Assembly: GCA_002841335.1 (NCBI GenBank)
Contig: PHEY01000002.1
Location: forward strand, 186,001-250,000
Source: Actinobacteria bacterium HGW-Actinobacteria-2
Lineage (GTDB): Bacteria > Actinomycetota > Actinomycetes > Propionibacteriales > Propionibacteriaceae
Direction of reading: 5' to 3'
DNA: 64,000 nt
Numbering within the stretch: the stretch's first letter is position 1; every line of letters begins with the position of its first letter. Positions 61,781 to 64,000 of the stretch are shown here, in pieces. A program made the position numbers and the translations under genes. The notes beneath the pieces were generated by a model. The model worked only from the letters and a program-made list of their open reading frames with translations, was not told the origin of the DNA and made no database searches.

Positions 61781-62551
61781 TCACTCAGCGAGGGTGAGGA
61801 TCTCCGCGCCCTCGCTGGAGAGCAGCACCGTGTGTTCGGTGTGGGCGGTGCGTCCGCCGGTGGCGCTGCGCAGCGTCCAGCCGTCGTCGTCGACGACCAG
61901 TTCGTCGGTGTCGACCATCACCCACGGCTCGATCGCGATCGCCAGCCCCGGACGCAGCCGGTAGCCGCGGCCCGCGCGCCCGTTGTTGGGGATGTGCGGA
62001 TCCTGATGCATCGTCGTACCGACGCCGTGGCCGCCGAAGTCGGTGTTGACGGCGTAGTTCGCACCGGTCAGGACGGCGCCGATGGCGGCGGAGATGTCGC
62101 CGGTGTGGTTGCCGACCCGGGCTGCCGCGATGCCGGCGGTCAACGCGTCCCGGGTGGCGGTGATCAGCCGACGGTCCTCCTCGGTACCCTCTGCGCCGAC
62201 GACGAAACTGATCGCGGCGTCGGCGACCACGCCGTCCACGCTGACCGCGAAGTCGAGGCTGAGCAGGTCACCTTCGATCAGGGCGTAGTCGTGCGGCAGG
62301 CCGTGCAGCACCGCATCGTTCACCGAGGTGCAGATCACCTTGCCGAACGGGCCACGCCCGAAGGACGGGGCGTAGTCGTAGTAGCAGGAGACCGCGCCGC
62401 GCTGAGTGATCAGGTCCTGGGTCCAGGCATCGATGGTGAGCAGGTTGGTGCCCGGCTCGGTACGTCGGCGCAACTCGGCCAAGGTGGAGCCGACGAACGC
62501 CCCCGCCCGGCGTGCGGCATCGGCTTGGCGGCTGTTCAGCAGCTCGATCAC
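61781..62551 (-). CDS. map: Type I methionine aminopeptidase
   Basis: Removes the N-terminal Met from nascent proteins; two-metal pita-bread enzyme of 256 residues. Expected ligands lie in LLSLDFAVSVDG and VVADAAISFV (two Asp), GGHGVGTTMHQDPHI (His), AIAIEPWVM (Glu) and HTEHTVLL (Glu). GTG at 62551 is preferred since GGGGAAG precedes it; a TTG at 62575 is possible but weak. The usual catalytic His lies in LHGLPHDYAL. It is convergent with the secreted-protein gene. Confidence 0.93.
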   Translation of the reverse strand: MIELLNSRQADAARRAGAFVGSTLAELRRRTEPGTNLLTIDAWTQDLITQRGAVSCYYDYAPSFGRGPFGKVICTSVNDAVLHGLPHDYALIEGDLLSLDFAVSVDGVVADAAISFVVGAEGTEEDRRLITATRDALTAGIAAARVGNHTGDISAAIGAVLTGANYAVNTDFGGHGVGTTMHQDPHIPNNGRAGRGYRLRPGLAIAIEPWVMVDTDELVVDDDGWTLRSATGGRTAHTEHTVLLSSEGAEILTLAE

Positions 62552-62632
62552 GGATTCACTTCCCCAGAAAGACAACCTGTCGAAGCTACGTCCGCGGTGG
62601 TGGCGGCGTCAATCGGGGGCCTTACCCACCGC

Positions 62633-62679
62633 TGCTGGTTGAGCCCACCCGGTGCTGGTTGAGCGTGTCGAGACCACCA
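62633..62679. repeat. Dispersed repeat, partial copies
   Basis: Two short copies, TGCTGGTTGAGC at 62633-62644 and TGCTGGTTGAGCGTGTCGAGA from 62653, belong to the same family as the block at 9798. They lie upstream of map, directly past the rpiB stop codon. Confidence 0.75.
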
Positions 62680-62681
62680 AC

Positions 62682-63167
62682 TCAGTCGGTCGGCAGGGGT
62701 GGCAGGACGCCCTTGGTCTCGTAGGCGGTCAGCATCGCCAACCGGCGGACGTGGCGCACATCTGCGCTGAACGGCGTGCTCACGAAGGTCTCGACGAAAC
62801 CGACGGCGTCCTCGATCGGGTGCATCCGCGCACCCACGGCGGCCACCCAGGCGTCGTTGTGGGCGCGCGCGAGGGTCGCGGTCTCGTCCGACCAGACCAA
62901 GGCGGCGCGAATGCCGGCGACCAGATTGGCCGCCAGCTGTTCGCCATTGCCCGAACCGCCGATCACCACCCCGACGGCCTCGACACCTTCGGCGCGGTCA
63001 GCGGCCACGCCTTCGGCGGCGCGCAGGCAGTAGACCGGATAGTCGTCCTCGGGGTCGAACACCACCGGTCCGTGATCGACGACGTCGTGGCCGAGCTCGG
63101 TCAAACGCTGAAGCAAGCGCTGCTTCAACTCCAGTCCGGCATGGTCACTACCCAGATGAACTCGCAT
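62682..63167 (-). CDS. rpiB: Ribose-5-phosphate isomerase B-type enzyme
   Basis: Interconverts ribose-5-phosphate and ribulose-5-phosphate. The 161-residue protein has MRVHLGSDHAGLELKQRLLQ, the GVVIGGSGNGEQLAANLVAG active-site loop, and AAVGARMHPIEDAVGFV. The Ser of GGSGNG replaces the Cys found in E. coli RpiB, as in actinobacterial members. ATG at 63167 is chosen; CACACT ends six bases upstream, suggesting a leaderless mRNA, and earlier codons in frame are part of the repeat. LacAB-type use cannot be excluded. Confidence 0.92.
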   Translation of the reverse strand: MRVHLGSDHAGLELKQRLLQRLTELGHDVVDHGPVVFDPEDDYPVYCLRAAEGVAADRAEGVEAVGVVIGGSGNGEQLAANLVAGIRAALVWSDETATLARAHNDAWVAAVGARMHPIEDAVGFVETFVSTPFSADVRHVRRLAMLTAYETKGVLPPLPTD

Positions 63168-63202
63168 GGCTCCAGTGTGCGCCGCCGGCAGACACAACGC
63201 AC

Positions 63203-63297
63203 CGCTGGTTGAGCAGCGAGCAGAGCGAGCGTGTCGAAACCACCCGGGCAGAAACGGTGGTTTCGACAAGCTCAGGGCAGGCTCTGCTCAACCAGCG
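63203..63297. repeat. Dispersed intergenic repeat, inverted pair
   Basis: A full copy (CGCTGGTTGAGCAGCGAGC onward to GTGTCGAAACC, 63203-63242) faces an inverted copy (GGTGGTTTCGACAAGCTCAG to GCTCAACCAGCG, ~63256-63297). Together they can form a long hairpin just past the 1.3S-subunit stop codon, where a terminator would be expected. Confidence 0.8.
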
Positions 63298-63303
63298 TGT
63301 GGG

Positions 63304-63669
63304 TCAGTCGAGCTCGATCAGGCCTTCACCGGCCTGGACGGCGGTGCCCTTGTCCACCAGGATCCGCGACACCTTGCCGTCGCGCGGCGCGGTGATCTCG
63401 GTCTCCATCTTCATGGCCTCCAGGACCAGCAGGACCTCGCCGGCGGTGATGTCCTGGCCTTCCTCGACCAGCACGCGGGCCACCGAACCGGCCAGCGGGG
63501 CGGTGACGGCATTCGCCGAGGCGCCACTGACCGAGGCGGTGCTGGGCACCACGATGCCGCTGGTGCCCGAGCCACCGATGATGATCGGACCAAGCTGCTG
63601 AGCCTCCGGCTCTTCGACCTCGACGTCAATGTCGTAGGCGACACCGTTGACGGTTACCTTCAGTTTCAT
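63304..63669 (-). CDS. Biotin carboxyl carrier 1.3S subunit of methylmalonyl-CoA carboxyltransferase
   Basis: Carries CO2 on biotin between the 12S (methylmalonyl-CoA/propionyl-CoA) and 5S (oxaloacetate/pyruvate) subunits of transcarboxylase. The 121-residue protein starts [18 protein letters not shown], nearly as in the Propionibacterium 1.3S subunit. It has a Gly/Ser/Ala linker and the biotinyl domain ending [10 protein letters not shown] with biotinyl Lys87. It is the third visible gene of the operon, after the small conserved gene. It could also serve a related acyl-CoA carboxylase, but the context favours transcarboxylase. Confidence 0.92.
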   Translation of the reverse strand: MKLKVTVNGVAYDIDVEVEEPEAQQLGPIIIGGSGTSGIVVPSTASVSGASANAVTAPLAGSVARVLVEEGQDITAGEVLLVLEAMKMETEITAPRDGKVSRILVDKGTAVQAGEGLIELD

Positions 63670-63690
63670 TCTGATTTCCTCACTCGGTCG

Positions 63691-63957
63691 TCAGCGGGTG
63701 TAGAGCGGATGGTGGGCCAGCTGCGAGCGACGCGTGCTCGACAGCCATCCCGGAGCGGTGGTGAAGTGCGGCTGGTGACGCTTGGCGCGGTGGCCCAGGT
63801 AGGCGGCCACGGCAGCCGCAATGGCCACCATGGTCTCCTCCGGGACGTCCTTGCTGTGCACTTCCAGGCTCTTGATCTTGACCTCAAGGCCCTCGATCCG
63901 ATCGGTCAGCGACTTGACCAGTTCGAGCAGTTCGGCGTTGGTGTCCATCTCGATCAC
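63691..63957 (-). CDS. Small conserved protein of the transcarboxylase operon
   Basis: An 88-residue protein between the 12S and 1.3S genes. Residues ~8-35 form a heptad-like helix (LLELVKSLTDRIEGLEVKIK) likely to coil. KDVPEETMVAIAAAVAAYLG and a basic tail with HQPHFTTAPGWLSSTRRSQL follow. This pattern is known for small accessory subunits encoded with biotin-dependent decarboxylases and carboxylases; an assembly role is inferred. GTG at 63957 overlaps the 12S stop codon (GTGA); ATG at 63948 is the alternative start. Confidence 0.75.
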   Translation of the reverse strand: MIEMDTNAELLELVKSLTDRIEGLEVKIKSLEVHSKDVPEETMVAIAAAVAAYLGHRAKRHQPHFTTAPGWLSSTRRSQLAHHPLYTR

Positions 63958-63998
63958 ACCGGGCCCAGACCGTGCTTCTTGGCCGGACGCAGCACACG
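63954..63998 (-). CDS. C-terminal end of the transcarboxylase 12S subunit (partial)
   Basis: Only the last 14 codons and the TGA are in the window. They encode RVLRPAKKHGLGPV, which resembles the conserved C terminus of methylmalonyl-CoA carboxyltransferase 12S and acyl-CoA carboxylase beta subunits (KKHGNIPL-type ends). The TGA overlaps the GTG of the next gene, which supports an operon. Confidence 0.7.
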   Translation of the reverse strand, partial: RVLRPAKKHGLGPV

Positions 63999-64000
63999 CT

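Noticed and set aside
62552..62575. TTG start for methionine aminopeptidase at 62575
   Set aside because: The GTG at 62551 has GGGGAAG at proper spacing, while the TTG has no ribosome binding site.

Overview
The window is high-GC DNA from an actinobacterium, most likely a facultatively anaerobic member of the Propionibacteriaceae. The main support is at the right edge. There, a gene for the biotinyl 1.3S subunit of methylmalonyl-CoA carboxyltransferase (transcarboxylase, the signature enzyme of propionic fermentation) lies behind a small conserved gene and the last codons of the 12S subunit. Actinobacterial marker families agree: acVLRF1, DUF2530, DUF3027, DUF3263, DUF4032, CarD, SenX3/RegX3 and a DtxR/IdeR-type repressor. 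Class III ribonucleotide reductase points to anaerobic growth. No prophage, insertion sequence, CRISPR array or plasmid gene was seen; this is ordinary chromosome with a few accessory touches.

Layout. 1-3.4 kb: a cut DUF2254 membrane protein, a decayed copy of an effector-binding gene, a TPR regulator of a type unusual in actinobacteria, and the intact effector-binding gene. 3.4-6.6 kb: nrdD-nrdG behind a cobalamin riboswitch. 6.6-12.5 kb: a GH1 beta-glucosidase with a repetitive tail, tatA, a small membrane protein, and a P-loop kinase fused to a GH13 sucrose-phosphorylase-type enzyme. 12.7-21.2 kb: trxA, ideR/dtxR, acVLRF1, a purine permease, the DUF2530/DUF3027/cold-shock group, a Nudix hydrolase and a CDF metal exporter. 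21.2-29.3 kb: cutC, an MFS exporter, groEL with two CIRCE operators, manA with a small kinase, tRNA-Thr and an HNH protein. 29.3-36.4 kb: a VTT membrane protein, an msiK-like ABC ATPase, DUF4032, a membrane protein/YtrA-type regulator pair with its operator, cysS and rlmB. 36.6-43.4 kb: an S55-like secreted protein, a lipoprotein, a PfpI-like protein, an EamA transporter, a candidate structured RNA, a HEAT protein and glyA. 43.4-54.9 kb: intergenic repeats, a DUF2207 protein, three tandem zinc metallopeptidases, carD-ispD-ispF, and the fructose operon fruR-fruK-fruA. 55-64 kb: prs, senX3-regX3 divergent from phoU, gpmA, an SDR enzyme, a secreted protein, map, rpiB and the transcarboxylase genes.

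How the genes work together. Several sets form clear units. The fructose PTS imports fructose as fructose-1-phosphate, which FruK passes to glycolysis under FruR. SenX3-RegX3 faces phoU across a PHO box. CarD precedes the two MEP-pathway genes. NrdDG sits under B12 control, probably as a back-up for a B12-dependent reductase elsewhere. A recurring pattern is a TAnnnT-like -10 box ending exactly six bases before the start codon at 17 genes, the mark of leaderless mRNAs; it was used to choose starts.

The most interesting items are the kinase-GH13 phosphorylase fusion (9973-12432), a three-way-junction RNA with an intrinsic terminator (40925-41096), and riboswitch control of anaerobic ribonucleotide reductase.
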